Part shown: in pieces, positions 9,286-19,855 of the stretch
How positions within the stretch are numbered: position 1 is the first letter of the stretch
Layout: each line of letters starts with the position of its first letter
Assembly (NCBI GenBank): GCA_013297875.1
Contig: JAAFIW010000031.1
Location: 1 to 46,344 of the forward strand
From: Comamonadaceae bacterium
Lineage (GTDB): Bacteria; Pseudomonadota; Gammaproteobacteria; Burkholderiales; Burkholderiaceae_C
DNA: 46,344 nt
Reading direction: 5' to 3'
Notes under the pieces: generated by a model
The model's input: the letters and a program-made list of their open reading frames with translations, nothing else
What the model was told of the DNA's origin: nothing
The model's database searches: none
Translations under genes and position numbers: made by a program

Positions 9286-10618
9286 GCTTTTCAAGCCGAC
9301 GCTGATGGCGCTTGTGTTGCTCACGGCTGGGCAGCTGTGCATGGCCGACGACTTGTTCACCAGTTACCAGAAAGCACAAGCGCAGGACCCGGCGCTGTCT
9401 GCGGCGCGCTTGCAGCGCGATGCTGTGGCACAGCGCCAGGCGCAGGCCACGGCGGCTTTGCGCCCGTCTGTCAACCTCAATGCTAACGTGAACCGTCAGG
9501 TGGGCGAGGCATCGTTCAACAGTGCGGAGTACACCAGCCGCAGTGTGCGCAGCACGGCCTGGACGCTGCAACTGTCCCAGCCGTTGTGGCGCCCGGCCTT
9601 GCAAGTGGCCCATGAGCAGGCCCATCTGCAGCTGCAGCAAGCACAAGAGGTGCTGCGCCAGGCCAGCACCGACCTGATGCTGCGGGTGGCGCAGGCCTAC
9701 CTGGATGCGCTGGTGGCGCGCGAAAGTGCTGCTGTGGCTGACAACCAGATGCGGGCTGTGGAGCAGCAACTGGGGCTGGCCCAGCGCAACTTTGAAGCGG
9801 GTCTGTCTACGGTGACCGATGTGCACGAAGCCCGGGCGCGCTTTGAGCTGGCCCGCGCCCAACGCACCAGCGCCATCACTGAGGTGGACGCCCGCAATGC
9901 CGAGCTGCAACGGGTGTTGGGCTACTTGCCCGCGCAGCTGGCCCGGCTGCAGCCACAGGCGCAAGGCCCGCTGCCACAGCCGCCCCTGGTGCAGGCCTGG
10001 ATCGACCAGGCCCAGGCGCAGAGCCCACAGGTGGTGGCCCAGCAGTGGGCGGTGGCCATCGCGGCGCAGGAAGTGCGCAAGGCCAGCGCCGCGCACAGCC
10101 CGTCACTGGATTTGACGGCGGGTTATGGCAACAACTTCACCTCAGGCAGCATGACTTCGCCCACCGAGCTGGCCTCGCGCTCGCGTGCCACCCAGGTGGG
10201 CTTGCAACTGAGCCTGCCGCTGTACGCGGGGGGCGGCACCCAGTCGCGCGTGCGGGAAGCCAGCTTGCTGCATGACAAGGCCTTGGCCGAGCTGGAGGTC
10301 AGCACCCGACAGGTGGCTGCGCAGGTGCGCCAGGCCTTTACCAGCCTGGTCAACGGCCAGGCGCAGATCGAGGCGCTGACCGCCGCGGTGGCGGCCAGCA
10401 AGGCGGCGGTGGACTCCAACAAAATTGGTTACCGGATCGGCACCCGCATCAACATCGACGTGCTGAACGCCGAACAGCAACTGTTTGCTACCCAGCGCGA
10501 CCTGTACCGTGTGCGCGCCGACACCCTGCTGCAAACCCTGAGACTGAAGGCCGCCAGCGGTACCCTGGACGAATCCGATCTGCAAGCCGTCAACGCTTTA
10601 TTGAAAGAAGACCAATGA
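9275..10618 (+). CDS. TolC-family outer membrane channel protein
   Basis: This is the outer membrane exit duct of the type I system. GTG 9275 is preferred: a clear AGGAGG (9263-9268) sits 6 bases upstream, and the product then begins with a signal peptide ending near Ala24 (LLTAGQLCMA|DD). The 447-residue protein shows the two internally related TolC halves, including SRVREASLLHDKALAELEV in the second. The GTG lies inside the 3' end of the adaptor gene in another frame. A dedicated TolC in the operon is usual for adhesin and LapA-type systems. Confidence 0.92.
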   Translation: MNAKLFKPTLMALVLLTAGQLCMADDLFTSYQKAQAQDPALSAARLQRDAVAQRQAQATAALRPSVNLNANVNRQVGEASFNSAEYTSRSVRSTAWTLQLSQPLWRPALQVAHEQAHLQLQQAQEVLRQASTDLMLRVAQAYLDALVARESAAVADNQMRAVEQQLGLAQRNFEAGLSTVTDVHEARARFELARAQRTSAITEVDARNAELQRVLGYLPAQLARLQPQAQGPLPQPPLVQAWIDQAQAQSPQVVAQQWAVAIAAQEVRKASAAHSPSLDLTAGYGNNFTSGSMTSPTELASRSRATQVGLQLSLPLYAGGGTQSRVREASLLHDKALAELEVSTRQVAAQVRQAFTSLVNGQAQIEALTAAVAASKAAVDSNKIGYRIGTRINIDVLNAEQQLFATQRDLYRVRADTLLQTLRLKAASGTLDESDLQAVNALLKEDQ

Positions 10619-11151
10619 CACCCCTGAAACCTACCCCAAACAAGACTGCAAACCCGGCCAACAGCCCTGCAAACCCGGCAACACCCGACGTGCCGCAGCA
10701 GGACATTGATCGCCTGGCCCTGCTGGCCAAAGAGCATGCCAAGAATGTGCTCAAGAAAATCCCGGTGCTGGGCCCAGTGGTCTGGTTGATGATGTCCCAC
10801 GGCATGACCCGCCACACCCTGGTCAGCGAACTGGAGTGGCGCGTGATGCCACCGCTGGTGCTAGACCAGGCCAAACTGTACTTTCGCGATGAGGCACCCG
10901 TGGCTTTCGTGTCCTGGGCCAAACTGTCCGACGCGGCGGTTCAACGCTACCGGGCAGCACCCCACCATTTGATGGCGTCTGACTGGAACAGCGGGCCCCA
11001 TATCTGGCTGGTCGATGTGCTTACGCCGTTTGGCGGCGCACAAGAAGTATTGAAAGACCTGCGCGAAGTGGTCTTCAAGGGGCAGGCCATTCACCAGTTG
11101 ATGCCCGATACGGCCGAGCAGGCAAAAGTTTTGACTTGGCCTGCGATTTGA
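10615..11151 (+). CDS. HlyC-type toxin-activating lysine acyltransferase
   Basis: HlyC-family enzymes transfer fatty acyl groups from acyl-ACP to lysines of RTX toxins in the cytoplasm. The 178-residue product carries the family core: LGPVVWLMMSHGMTRH with the expected catalytic His (H62), PVAFVSWAKLSD, then DWNSGPHIWLVDVLTPFG with the expected Asp (D134). The His-Asp spacing is close to that of HlyC. An extra Pro/Asn-rich N-terminus of about 30 residues precedes the domain. The start overlaps the TolC gene by ATGA. The 3' end overlaps the convergent LysR gene by 77 bases. The substrate is not proven; the giant protein upstream is the obvious candidate although it shows no RTX repeats here. 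Confidence 0.88.
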   Translation: MTPLKPTPNKTANPANSPANPATPDVPQQDIDRLALLAKEHAKNVLKKIPVLGPVVWLMMSHGMTRHTLVSELEWRVMPPLVLDQAKLYFRDEAPVAFVSWAKLSDAAVQRYRAAPHHLMASDWNSGPHIWLVDVLTPFGGAQEVLKDLREVVFKGQAIHQLMPDTAEQAKVLTWPAI

Positions 11152-12040
11152 AAGCCCCTATCACCACCGTTTTCAGCACCTGCGCCGCCTGGTCTTGCGT
11201 GGCCGTGCTGGGTCGGCGGGTGCAGCGCACCAGGGCCAGCTGGCTGGCCAGGCGGGGCGAGATGATGCGGCGGGTGGTGAACGCGCGCGGATGGTCCAGC
11301 GAGTCCAGCGTGTAGGCGGGCAGCACGGCGTGGCCCATGCCTTCTTTGACCAGGCTGAGGATGGCGTTCAGGCCATCAACCTCCAGCGCCAGCTGCGCCT
11401 GGCAGCCCAGGGCCAGCAGTTGTTGATCGATCAAGAGGCGAAACGCATTGGGGCGGCTGGGCAAAATCAGCGGCAGGCGCGCCAACTGGGCCAGCGTGAT
11501 GGGCTGGCGGCTGGCTTTGCCGGATGTGGCGGCCGAGATCAGCACCAAGGCGTCTTCGTGCAGGGGCGTGACCTGCCATTCGGTGCCCGGCGTGGGGTTG
11601 TACAGCAGGGCCAGATCCAGCTCACCCAGGCGCAGTGCCTCGGCCATGCGGACAGAAAAACCCTCGATCAAACTCAGCTGCGCCTGCGGCAACTGCTGCG
11701 CAAACGCGTGGGCCAGCGGCACCGCGATCAGGCGCGACAGGCTGGGCGGCAGGCCAATGCACACGCGCCCGGCCAGCGCGCCGCGCGCGGTGCCCAGCTC
11801 TTGCTGCGCCAGCGTCACCTGGTGCAGGATGCCCCGGCCATGGGCCAGCAGCAGCTTGCCCGCCTCGGTGGGTGTGGCTCCGCGGCCATTGCGCACCAGC
11901 AGGGTTTGTCGCAGCTGCACCTCCAGCTGGCGCACCTGGCGGCTCAGCGCAGGCTGGGCCATGTTCAAAGCCAGCGCCGCGCGTGTGAAGCTGCCCAGCT
12001 CGGCCACTCGCACGAAAGCTTCGATTTGTTTGAGATCCAT
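11075..12040 (-). CDS. LysR-type transcriptional regulator of the protocatechuate operon
   Basis: A 321-residue LTTR. The winged helix-turn-helix is at the N-terminus (MDLKQIEAFVRVAELGSFTRAA, ALNMAQPALSRQVRQLE) and is followed by a substrate-binding effector domain. Start ATG 12040 is chosen because the family begins at this motif; upstream in-frame codons lie in the divergent promoter region. It is transcribed away from the lig operon, the usual arrangement for an LTTR controlling its neighbour. By analogy with PmdR/LigR the effector may be protocatechuate or a ring-cleavage product (inference). The 3' end runs 77 bases into the acyltransferase gene on the other strand. Confidence 0.9.
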   Translation of the reverse strand: MDLKQIEAFVRVAELGSFTRAALALNMAQPALSRQVRQLEVQLRQTLLVRNGRGATPTEAGKLLLAHGRGILHQVTLAQQELGTARGALAGRVCIGLPPSLSRLIAVPLAHAFAQQLPQAQLSLIEGFSVRMAEALRLGELDLALLYNPTPGTEWQVTPLHEDALVLISAATSGKASRQPITLAQLARLPLILPSRPNAFRLLIDQQLLALGCQAQLALEVDGLNAILSLVKEGMGHAVLPAYTLDSLDHPRAFTTRRIISPRLASQLALVRCTRRPSTATQDQAAQVLKTVVIGAFKSQAKSKLLPARPYRASTGEWPAP

Positions 12041-12139
12041 AAGTATTGGAATAGCTGTTACTTGATTATGTGGTTTGAGCATATCTGGTAGTGGTGCGTG
12101 GTGCTGTGCAGGCGGTTGGCAATTGACCACAATCGCGGC
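12041..12139. promoter_or_regulatory. Divergent promoter region, LysR gene / lig operon
   Basis: This 99-base AT-richer gap separates the divergent regulator from the first gene of the operon, so both promoters and the LTTR operator should lie here. Interrupted AT-rich segments (for example ATAGCTGTTACTTGATTATG) are visible, but no T-N11-A operator can be fixed by eye. Confidence 0.5.
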
Positions 12140-12832
12140 ATGCAAACCACCACCCTTTGCGCGATTTCGTCCATGGCCACGCGCCAGCTGCTGGCTGAGC
12201 TGGCAACGGCCTATTCGGCACAGACCGGCCAGGTCGTCACTGTGGAGTCTGTGGGTGGCGTGGACGCTGCCAAACGCGTGCAGGCCGGCGAGCTGTTTGA
12301 CCTGGTGTTGCTGGCGTCAGATGCCATCGACAAGTTACTGGCCAGCGGCCACCTGCTGCCCGGCAGCCGCTGTGACCTGGTGCATTCCGGCGTGGCCGTC
12401 GCTGTGCCGGCGGGTGTGCCCTGGCCAGACATTGCCTCGCCAGACGCGGTGCGCCAAGCCGTGCTGGCCGCATCCAGCATCGGCTACTCAACCGGGCCCA
12501 GCGGTGCCGCTTTGCTCCAGCTGTTTGAGCGCTGGGGTATTTCACAGAGCATTCAATCACGCCTGGTTCAGGCCCCACCAGGCGTGCCAGTGGGTGCGCT
12601 GGTGGCCCGGGGTGGCGTGGCGCTCGGCTTTCAGCAATTGAGCGAGCTGCTGCACCTGCCGGGCATTGAGGTGGTGGGCCCGCTGCCTGACGCGATTCAA
12701 ATCACCACCACGTTTTCAGGCGGTGTGTGCGCCACTTCCACGCAGCCCGATGCAGCGCGCGAGCTGCTGGCGTTTCTGGCTTCGCCTGTAACCGATCAAG
12801 CCAAGCGCCGCCACGGCATGCGTCCCGCTTAG
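12140..12832 (+). CDS. ModA-like substrate-binding-fold protein without signal peptide
   Basis: The 230-residue product resembles periplasmic binding proteins of the molybdate/extracellular solute type. It has a lobe with [20 protein letters not shown], then [52 protein letters not shown] and a C-terminal [22 protein letters not shown] 12140 gives no signal peptide, and the codons further upstream offer none either, so the protein appears cytoplasmic. It is the first gene of the operon, 19 bases before ligJ. Its job in protocatechuate degradation is not known; ligand sensing or an enzymatic role of the fold are both possible. No permease or ATPase partner is adjacent. Confidence 0.75.
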   Translation: MQTTTLCAISSMATRQLLAELATAYSAQTGQVVTVESVGGVDAAKRVQAGELFDLVLLASDAIDKLLASGHLLPGSRCDLVHSGVAVAVPAGVPWPDIASPDAVRQAVLAASSIGYSTGPSGAALLQLFERWGISQSIQSRLVQAPPGVPVGALVARGGVALGFQQLSELLHLPGIEVVGPLPDAIQITTTFSGGVCATSTQPDAARELLAFLASPVTDQAKRRHGMRPA

Positions 12833-12851
12833 AAAATCAGGAGACAACACC

Positions 12852-13886
12852 ATGAGCCTCATCATCGACTGCCACGGCCACTACACCACCGCGCCCAAGG
12901 CGCTGGAAGACTGGCGAAACAAGCAGATTGCGGGCATTAAAGACCCATCGGTCATGCCCCGCGCAGCTGATTTGCGGATAAGCGACGACGAGCTGCGCGA
13001 GAGCATCGAGACCAACCAGCTGCGCCTGATGCGCGAGCGCGGCAGCGACATCACCTTGTTTTCCCCCCGCGCCAGCTTCATGGCCCACCACATTGGCGAC
13101 TTGTCGGTCTCCAGCACCTGGGCCGCGATTTGCAATGAGCTGTGTTACCGGGTTTCCCAACTCTTCCCCGACCACTTTGTGCCCGTGGCCATGCTGCCGC
13201 AGTCACCTGGCGTGGACCCCAAAACCTGCATTGCGGAATTAGAAAAGTGCGTGAAGGAATTCGGTAATGTGGGTATCAACCTGAACCCCGACCCCTCGGG
13301 CGGCCACTGGACATCGCCGCCCCTCTCTGACCGCCATTGGTACCCAATCTACGAAAAAATGGTGGAGCACGACATTCCCGCCATGATCCACGTGAGCACC
13401 AGTTGCAATGCCTGTTTTCACACCACCGGCGCGCACTATTTGAATGCCGACACCACCGCCTTCATGCAGTGCCTGACCAGTGACTTGTTCAAAGACTTTC
13501 CCACCCTGCGCTTCTTGATTCCCCACGGCGGTGGCGCTGTGCCCTACCACTGGGGGCGCTTTCGCGGCCTGGCGCAGGAGCTGAAAAAGCCGTTGCTGTC
13601 GGAGCATTTGCTGAACAACATTTACTTTGACACCTGCGTGTACCACCAGCCGGGCATTGACTTGCTGAACACCGTGATACCGGTGAAAAACGTGTTGTTT
13701 GCGTCTGAAATGATTGGGGCGGTGCGCGGCATTGACCCGGAGACGGGGCATTACTACGACGACACCAAGCGATACATCCAGGCCTCGAAGATTTTGAGTG
13801 ATGCGGATCGGGATGCGATTTATGAGGGGAATGCGAGACGGGTGTTTCCGAGGCTGGATGCGCAACTCAAGGCAAAGGGGCACTGA
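12852..13886 (+). CDS. ligJ: 4-oxalomesaconate hydratase (LigJ/PmdE)
   Basis: The enzyme hydrates 4-oxalomesaconate to 4-carboxy-4-hydroxy-2-oxoadipate, the penultimate step of the protocatechuate 4,5-cleavage pathway. The 344-residue amidohydrolase-fold protein has the metal-site start IIDCHGHY (His8, His10), IHVSTSC in the middle and [14 protein letters not shown] near residues 223-236. Length matches LigJ. It lies 19 bases after the binding-fold gene and 1 base before ligK, in the order known from Comamonas pmdEFDABC. An AGGAG motif 9 bases upstream supports the start. Confidence 0.92.
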   Translation: MSLIIDCHGHYTTAPKALEDWRNKQIAGIKDPSVMPRAADLRISDDELRESIETNQLRLMRERGSDITLFSPRASFMAHHIGDLSVSSTWAAICNELCYRVSQLFPDHFVPVAMLPQSPGVDPKTCIAELEKCVKEFGNVGINLNPDPSGGHWTSPPLSDRHWYPIYEKMVEHDIPAMIHVSTSCNACFHTTGAHYLNADTTAFMQCLTSDLFKDFPTLRFLIPHGGGAVPYHWGRFRGLAQELKKPLLSEHLLNNIYFDTCVYHQPGIDLLNTVIPVKNVLFASEMIGAVRGIDPETGHYYDDTKRYIQASKILSDADRDAIYEGNARRVFPRLDAQLKAKGH

Positions 13887-13887
13887 C

Positions 13888-14571
13888 ATGCATGAACTAG
13901 GCGTCGTCTACCGCAACATCACCCGCGCAGACCCTACAGCCGCCAGCGCCCTGGCCGCCTTGGGCAGCGCCACCGTGCACGAAGCCATGGGTCGCGTGGG
14001 CCTGATGAAGCCCTACATGCGGCCCATTTACTCCGGCGCGCAGGTCTCTGGCACAGCCGTCACCGTGCTGCTGCAGCCCGGCGACAACTGGATGATGCAT
14101 GTGGTGGCCGAGCAGATACAACCCGGCGACGTGGTGGTGGCCGCCGTCACCGCCGAGTGCACAGACGGCTACTTCGGCGACCTGCTGGCCACCTCGTTTC
14201 AAGCCCGTGGTGCGCGGGCGCTGGTCATTGATGCCGGTGCGCGCGACGTGAAAACGCTCAAGGAAATGAACTTCCCCGTCTGGAGCAAAGCCATCAGCGC
14301 CAAAGGCACGATCAAGGCCACGCTGGGCTCGGTGAACATTCCCGTGGTCTGCGCCGGCATGATCGTGCACCCCGGTGATGTAGTGGTGGCCGATGACGAT
14401 GGTGTGGTGGTTGTACCCGCCGCCCTCGCGCAAAAAACCCTGGATGCGGCGCGTGCGCGCGAGGCGCTGGAAGGCGAGAAGCGCGCCAAGCTGGCCTCAG
14501 GCATATTGGGGCTGGACATGTACAAGATGCGCAAGCCGCTGGAGAAGGCGGGGTTGCGGTATGTGGATTGA
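13888..14571 (+). CDS. ligK: 4-carboxy-4-hydroxy-2-oxoadipate aldolase (LigK/PmdF)
   Basis: This cytoplasmic class II aldolase cleaves 4-carboxy-4-hydroxy-2-oxoadipate to pyruvate and oxaloacetate, the last step of the pathway. The 227-residue product belongs to the RraA/HMG-CHA aldolase fold: [12 protein letters not shown] near the N-terminus, [28 protein letters not shown] with the Arg-Asp pair of the active site, and [20 protein letters not shown] 13888 follows AGGGG and gives the family length of about 228; the longer upstream reading frame overlaps ligJ and is rejected. The dispersed repeat and a REP-like element follow. Confidence 0.92.
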   Translation: MHELGVVYRNITRADPTAASALAALGSATVHEAMGRVGLMKPYMRPIYSGAQVSGTAVTVLLQPGDNWMMHVVAEQIQPGDVVVAAVTAECTDGYFGDLLATSFQARGARALVIDAGARDVKTLKEMNFPVWSKAISAKGTIKATLGSVNIPVVCAGMIVHPGDVVVADDDGVVVVPAALAQKTLDAARAREALEGEKRAKLASGILGLDMYKMRKPLEKAGLRYVD

Positions 14572-14598
14572 TGGAGTCTCTAAGCCAAATCAGCTACC

Positions 14599-14640
14599 CG
14601 CCCAGGTATTCATTGCTCAAGCAGCTATGAACTTAATAGC
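14599..14640 (+). repeat. Dispersed CTGCTCAAGCAGCTAT-type repeat, copy a
   Basis: A variant with CCCAGGTATTCATTGCTCAA followed by GCAGCTATGAACTTAATAGC. It lies 27 bases after the ligK stop, in the same orientation as the gene. The core contains the short palindrome TGCTCAAGCA. Confidence 0.75.
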
Positions 14641-14657
14641 ACCTCGAAACACTGACC

Positions 14658-14758
14658 CCGTCATCCCCGCGCAGGCGGGGATCCAGGCGCGAGGACTACC
14701 CGGCGAAACAAAGCGGGGATGCGCGAAGGTGGATTCTCGCCTACGCAGGCATGACGGA
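14658..14758. repeat. GTCATTCC-type inverted-repeat element, copy 2
   Basis: The left arm CGTCATCCCCGCGCAGGCGG and the right arm GATTCTCGCC...CAGGCATGACGG can pair imperfectly. The shared inner text CCAGGCGCGAGG marks it as the same family as the copies at about 5535 and 35500. It sits between ligK and ligI in the operon and its right arm contains the ATG at 14751. Confidence 0.75.
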
Positions 14759-14765
14759 TATCACC

Positions 14766-15674
14766 ATGCAATTTGACAAAACCCCCGGCTGGCTCGACTG
14801 GTACGCGAGCCCCAGCAAACCCCGCTTTCAAGTGCCAGCAGGCAGCGTAGACGCCCACTGCCACGTCTTCGGCCCCGGTGCGCAATTCCCCTTCGCCCCA
14901 GAGCGCAAATACACGCCCTGCGACGCCAGCCGCAAGCAACTGTTTGCGCTGCGCGACCACCTGGGTTTTGCAAAAAACGTCATCGTGCAAGCCACCTGCC
15001 ATGGCGCCGACAACAGCGCCTTGCTCGATGCGCTGGCGCATTCGAATGGTCAGGCACGCGGCGTGGTCACCGTCAAGCGCAGCATCACCGACCATGACCT
15101 GCAAGCCATGCACACTGCCGGCGTGCGCGGCGTGCGTTTCAACTTCGTCAAGCGCCTGGTGGACTTCACGCCCAAAGACGAGCTGCTGGAAATTGCCGCC
15201 CGCATCAAGCCCCTGGGTTGGCATGTGGTGATCTACTTTGAAGCGGTGGACTTGCCCGAGCTGTGGGACTTTTTCACCACCTTGCCCACCACCGTGGTAG
15301 TCGACCACATGGGCCGGCCCGATGTGGGCAAGCCGGTAGACGGCCCCGAGTTCACGCTGTTCATGCAGTTCATGCACCAGCACCCCAATGTGTGGAGCAA
15401 GGTGAGCTGCCCCGAGCGTTTATCCATCGAAGGCCCCAAGGCGCTGAATGGCGAACAACGCCCCTACCAAGACGTGATCCCCTTCGCCCGCCAGGTGGTC
15501 GAAACCTTCCCCTACCGCGTGCTCTGGGGCACCGACTGGCCCCATCCGAATTTGAAAGACCATATGCCGGATGATGGCCTGCTGGTGGACTTCATTCCGC
15601 ACATCGCCACCACCCCCGAGCTGCAACGCAAGCTGCTGGTGGATAACCCAAGCCGCCTGTATTGGGGAGCCTGA
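14766..15674 (+). CDS. ligI: 2-pyrone-4,6-dicarboxylate lactonase (LigI/PmdD)
   Basis: LigI hydrolyses 2-pyrone-4,6-dicarboxylate to 4-oxalomesaconate. The protein is an amidohydrolase-superfamily TIM barrel with VDAHCHVFGPGAQFPF near the N-terminus, VRFNFVKRLVD in the middle, VVDHMGRPD and the terminal metal/active-site motif GTDWPHPN. ATG 14766 (MQFDKTPGWLDWY) gives 302 residues and matches the usual N-terminus. The in-frame ATG at 14751 falls inside the dispersed inverted-repeat element and would add five residues; it cannot be excluded. The gene ends one base before the ligA ATG. Confidence 0.92.
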   Translation: MQFDKTPGWLDWYASPSKPRFQVPAGSVDAHCHVFGPGAQFPFAPERKYTPCDASRKQLFALRDHLGFAKNVIVQATCHGADNSALLDALAHSNGQARGVVTVKRSITDHDLQAMHTAGVRGVRFNFVKRLVDFTPKDELLEIAARIKPLGWHVVIYFEAVDLPELWDFFTTLPTTVVVDHMGRPDVGKPVDGPEFTLFMQFMHQHPNVWSKVSCPERLSIEGPKALNGEQRPYQDVIPFARQVVETFPYRVLWGTDWPHPNLKDHMPDDGLLVDFIPHIATTPELQRKLLVDNPSRLYWGA

Positions 15675-15675
15675 A

Positions 15676-17902
<2,227 letters not shown>

Positions 17903-17905
<3 letters not shown>

Positions 17906-17946
17906 CCCATGTATTCATTGCTCAAGCAGCTATCAAAAACGTAGTG
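17903..17946 (+). repeat. Dispersed repeat, copy b (begins at the ligC stop)
   Basis: It reads TAGCCCATGTATTCATTGCT then CAAGCAGCTATCAAAAACG. The ligC TAG coincides with the CAGCCCATG boundary of the family. Confidence 0.8.
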
Positions 17947-17971
17947 ACTAGACCCCCCGGAAACAGGACAA

Positions 17972-18057
17972 GCAATTGGGGTCAGATCAAAATTCAGGAC
18001 GCGGTTGGCATCGGCGGGCGGGGTGTCAATACGAAATTTTGCTCTGACCCCAATTGC
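17972..18057. repeat. Inverted repeat with GGGGTCAGA arms
   Basis: Two 23-bp arms, 17972-17994 and 18035-18057, are complementary with a single mismatch; each contains GCAATTGGGGTCAGA. The loop is 40 bases. Sequences of this GGGGTCAGA type accompany REP-associated (IS200-like) transposases in many proteobacteria, so a non-autonomous remnant is plausible. No transposase is adjacent. The rest of the 17906-18139 gap shows no gene. Confidence 0.75.
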
Positions 18058-18139
18058 GGGGTTTGCCGGAGACTACAAACCGTTTGCATGCGGGTTTTCG
18101 CGCTTCGCGGACTAAAAATGGCCTCTTTTGAAGGGGCGC

Positions 18140-19195
18140 TTATTTTTCCAGAATCTTCAAAGCCAATGCGGCCATAGCCCTTGTAGAACCTGCTGAGGCA
18201 GCTATCAATTTCGCAGTGCCATACTGCGAAAAATTGCGCTCGATGGAGGACAGATAACCGGGGTCGTAGTGCTGCACCAGCAGCTCGCGCACCACCGCAG
18301 GCGTGTCGCCGGCCTGCACCTGGGCTTTCCATTGTTCTACGACGGCTTTGCCGCGCAGGGCTACCAGGGCGTCGAGTTTGTGGCAGAACAGCTCGGGGTC
18401 TTTCACCAGAAAATCGTAGTCTTCCAGCAGCAACTTGACCCGTTCCTCATCGGGTAACTCCAGGCGCAGGCAGGGGCTGGCGCGCATCGCGGCAATCAGG
18501 CTTTCGGGCACGGCCAGGTTGCCCACTTTCTTGCTCTCGCTTTCAACAAACACCGGGCGCGTCGTGTCAAAGCCGCGCAGTGCGTCCCACACCAGGGTGT
18601 CAAAGCGCTTCTGGCTGGGCTGGGGTGTGCCGGGAATAAAGCCCAGCACCGAGCTGCGGTGGCAGGCCAGGGCCTCCAGGTCGAGCACCTGGGCACCGGC
18701 GGCGTCCAGGGCCTGCAGGAGCCGGGTTTTGCCAGAGCCGGTGGTGCCGCAAATCACGCGGTAGTGCAGGCGTTGGGCCATCAGCGGCAGGTCTTGCAGC
18801 ATGGCGGCGCGAAAGGCTTTGTAGCCGCCTTCGATGATGGTGACCTTGAAGCCGATCTGCGACAGCACCAGGGCCAGCGAGCCGCTGCGCTTGCCGCCGC
18901 GCCAGCAGTAAATCAGCGGCTTCCAGCCGCGCGGCAGATCCATCACATGCTGGGTGATGTGCTGGCCGATATTGACCGCCACCAGGGCCGCGCCACGTTT
19001 TTGCGCTTCAAACGGGCTGACCTTGGCATATAGGGTGCCGACTTCGATGCGCTGCTGGTTGTTCAGCGACGGCCAGTTCAACGCGCCGGGCAAATGATCC
19101 AGTGCCCACTCGTCTTCGGTGCGGGCATCGATCACCGAGCTGAACAAATCCAGCTGGGCCAGGGCGTCGGCAGCGGGCAGGGCGGTCAGGGTCAT
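18140..19195 (-). CDS. mnmH: tRNA 2-selenouridine synthase (MnmH/SelU)
   Basis: MnmH converts 2-thiouridine at the wobble position of certain tRNAs to geranylated and then 2-selenouridine. The 351-residue product starts with a rhodanese domain whose catalytic Cys97 sits in YCWRGGKRSGS, and continues with a P-loop domain, GTTGSGKTR (about 150-158). A VFVESESKKVG segment and a C-terminal helical region follow. ATG 19195 is chosen as the family start. It lies 8 bases after the esterase gene on the same strand. The selenophosphate synthase gene (selD) is not in the window. Confidence 0.92.
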   Translation of the reverse strand: MTLTALPAADALAQLDLFSSVIDARTEDEWALDHLPGALNWPSLNNQQRIEVGTLYAKVSPFEAQKRGAALVAVNIGQHITQHVMDLPRGWKPLIYCWRGGKRSGSLALVLSQIGFKVTIIEGGYKAFRAAMLQDLPLMAQRLHYRVICGTTGSGKTRLLQALDAAGAQVLDLEALACHRSSVLGFIPGTPQPSQKRFDTLVWDALRGFDTTRPVFVESESKKVGNLAVPESLIAAMRASPCLRLELPDEERVKLLLEDYDFLVKDPELFCHKLDALVALRGKAVVEQWKAQVQAGDTPAVVRELLVQHYDPGYLSSIERNFSQYGTAKLIAASAGSTRAMAALALKILEK

Positions 19196-19203
19196 GCGGT
19201 GGC

Positions 19204-19830
19204 TTATTTCAGCAAGGGCTTTAACGCGGGCCATACATTGGCCAGCATCTGCGCCTGCGCTTTTTCGTTGGGGTGAATGCGGTCGGCCTGAAACAGCGGC
19301 GCGGCGTCAGCCAGGTCGGCCACACCTTTGAGCAAAAAGGGCACCAGCGCCGCTTGATTGGCCTTGGCCACCGCCTCGAACATCGCTGCAAACTGGCGTG
19401 TGTAGTCGCCGCCGTAGTTGGGCGGCACCTGTATGCCCACGATCAGTACCTTGGCACCGGCCTTTTGCGCGGCCTGCGTCATGGCCGTCAGGTTGTCTTG
19501 CGTCATCGAAAGGGGCAGGCCGCGCAGTGCATCGTTGCCGCCCAATTCCACAATCACGTGCGTGGGCTTTTGGGTGGCCAGCAGCGTGGGCAGGCGCGAG
19601 CGCCCCCCCGAGGTCGTGTCGCCGCTGATGCTGGCGTTGACCACCTTGGCCGCGATTTTTTCGGCGGCCAGTTTTTTCTCCAGCAAGGCCACCCAGCCGG
19701 TGCCGCGCGCCAGGCCGTATTCGGCGCTGAGCGAATCGCCGACCACGGCCAAAGTGATCGGCGCAGCCGCTGCGCTGGCAGCGCTGTAACCTGCGGCTAA
19801 CAGCAGCGCGATACAGTCCCTGCGGTTCAC
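19204..19830 (-). CDS. TesA-like GDSL arylesterase / lysophospholipase
   Basis: A periplasmic SGNH hydrolase of the TesA type. GDSLSAEYGL carries the nucleophilic Ser (about 33), GGNDALRG supplies the oxyanion Asn block and DRIHPN holds the Asp and His of the triad. GTG 19830 gives a signal peptide with a twin-Arg look (NRRDCIALLLAAGYSAASA) and has GGAAA just upstream. ATG 19857 is an alternative that would add nine residues and overlap the divergent ATPase start. The tesA-ybbA divergent pair is conserved in many proteobacteria. Confidence 0.88.
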   Translation of the reverse strand: MNRRDCIALLLAAGYSAASAAAAPITLAVVGDSLSAEYGLARGTGWVALLEKKLAAEKIAAKVVNASISGDTTSGGRSRLPTLLATQKPTHVIVELGGNDALRGLPLSMTQDNLTAMTQAAQKAGAKVLIVGIQVPPNYGGDYTRQFAAMFEAVAKANQAALVPFLLKGVADLADAAPLFQADRIHPNEKAQAQMLANVWPALKPLLK

Positions 19831-19855
19831 TTTTTCCAAATCTCTCGCATCCACC

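Noticed and set aside
11195-12091. 298-codon + strand frame opposite the LysR gene
   Set aside because: Gln/Arg/Ala-biased antisense shadow; the LysR reading is unambiguous.
12140-12832. Molybdate ABC transporter substrate-binding protein (ModA)
   Set aside because: Only the fold is similar. There is no signal peptide and no ModB/ModC neighbour, so the transport role is not supported.
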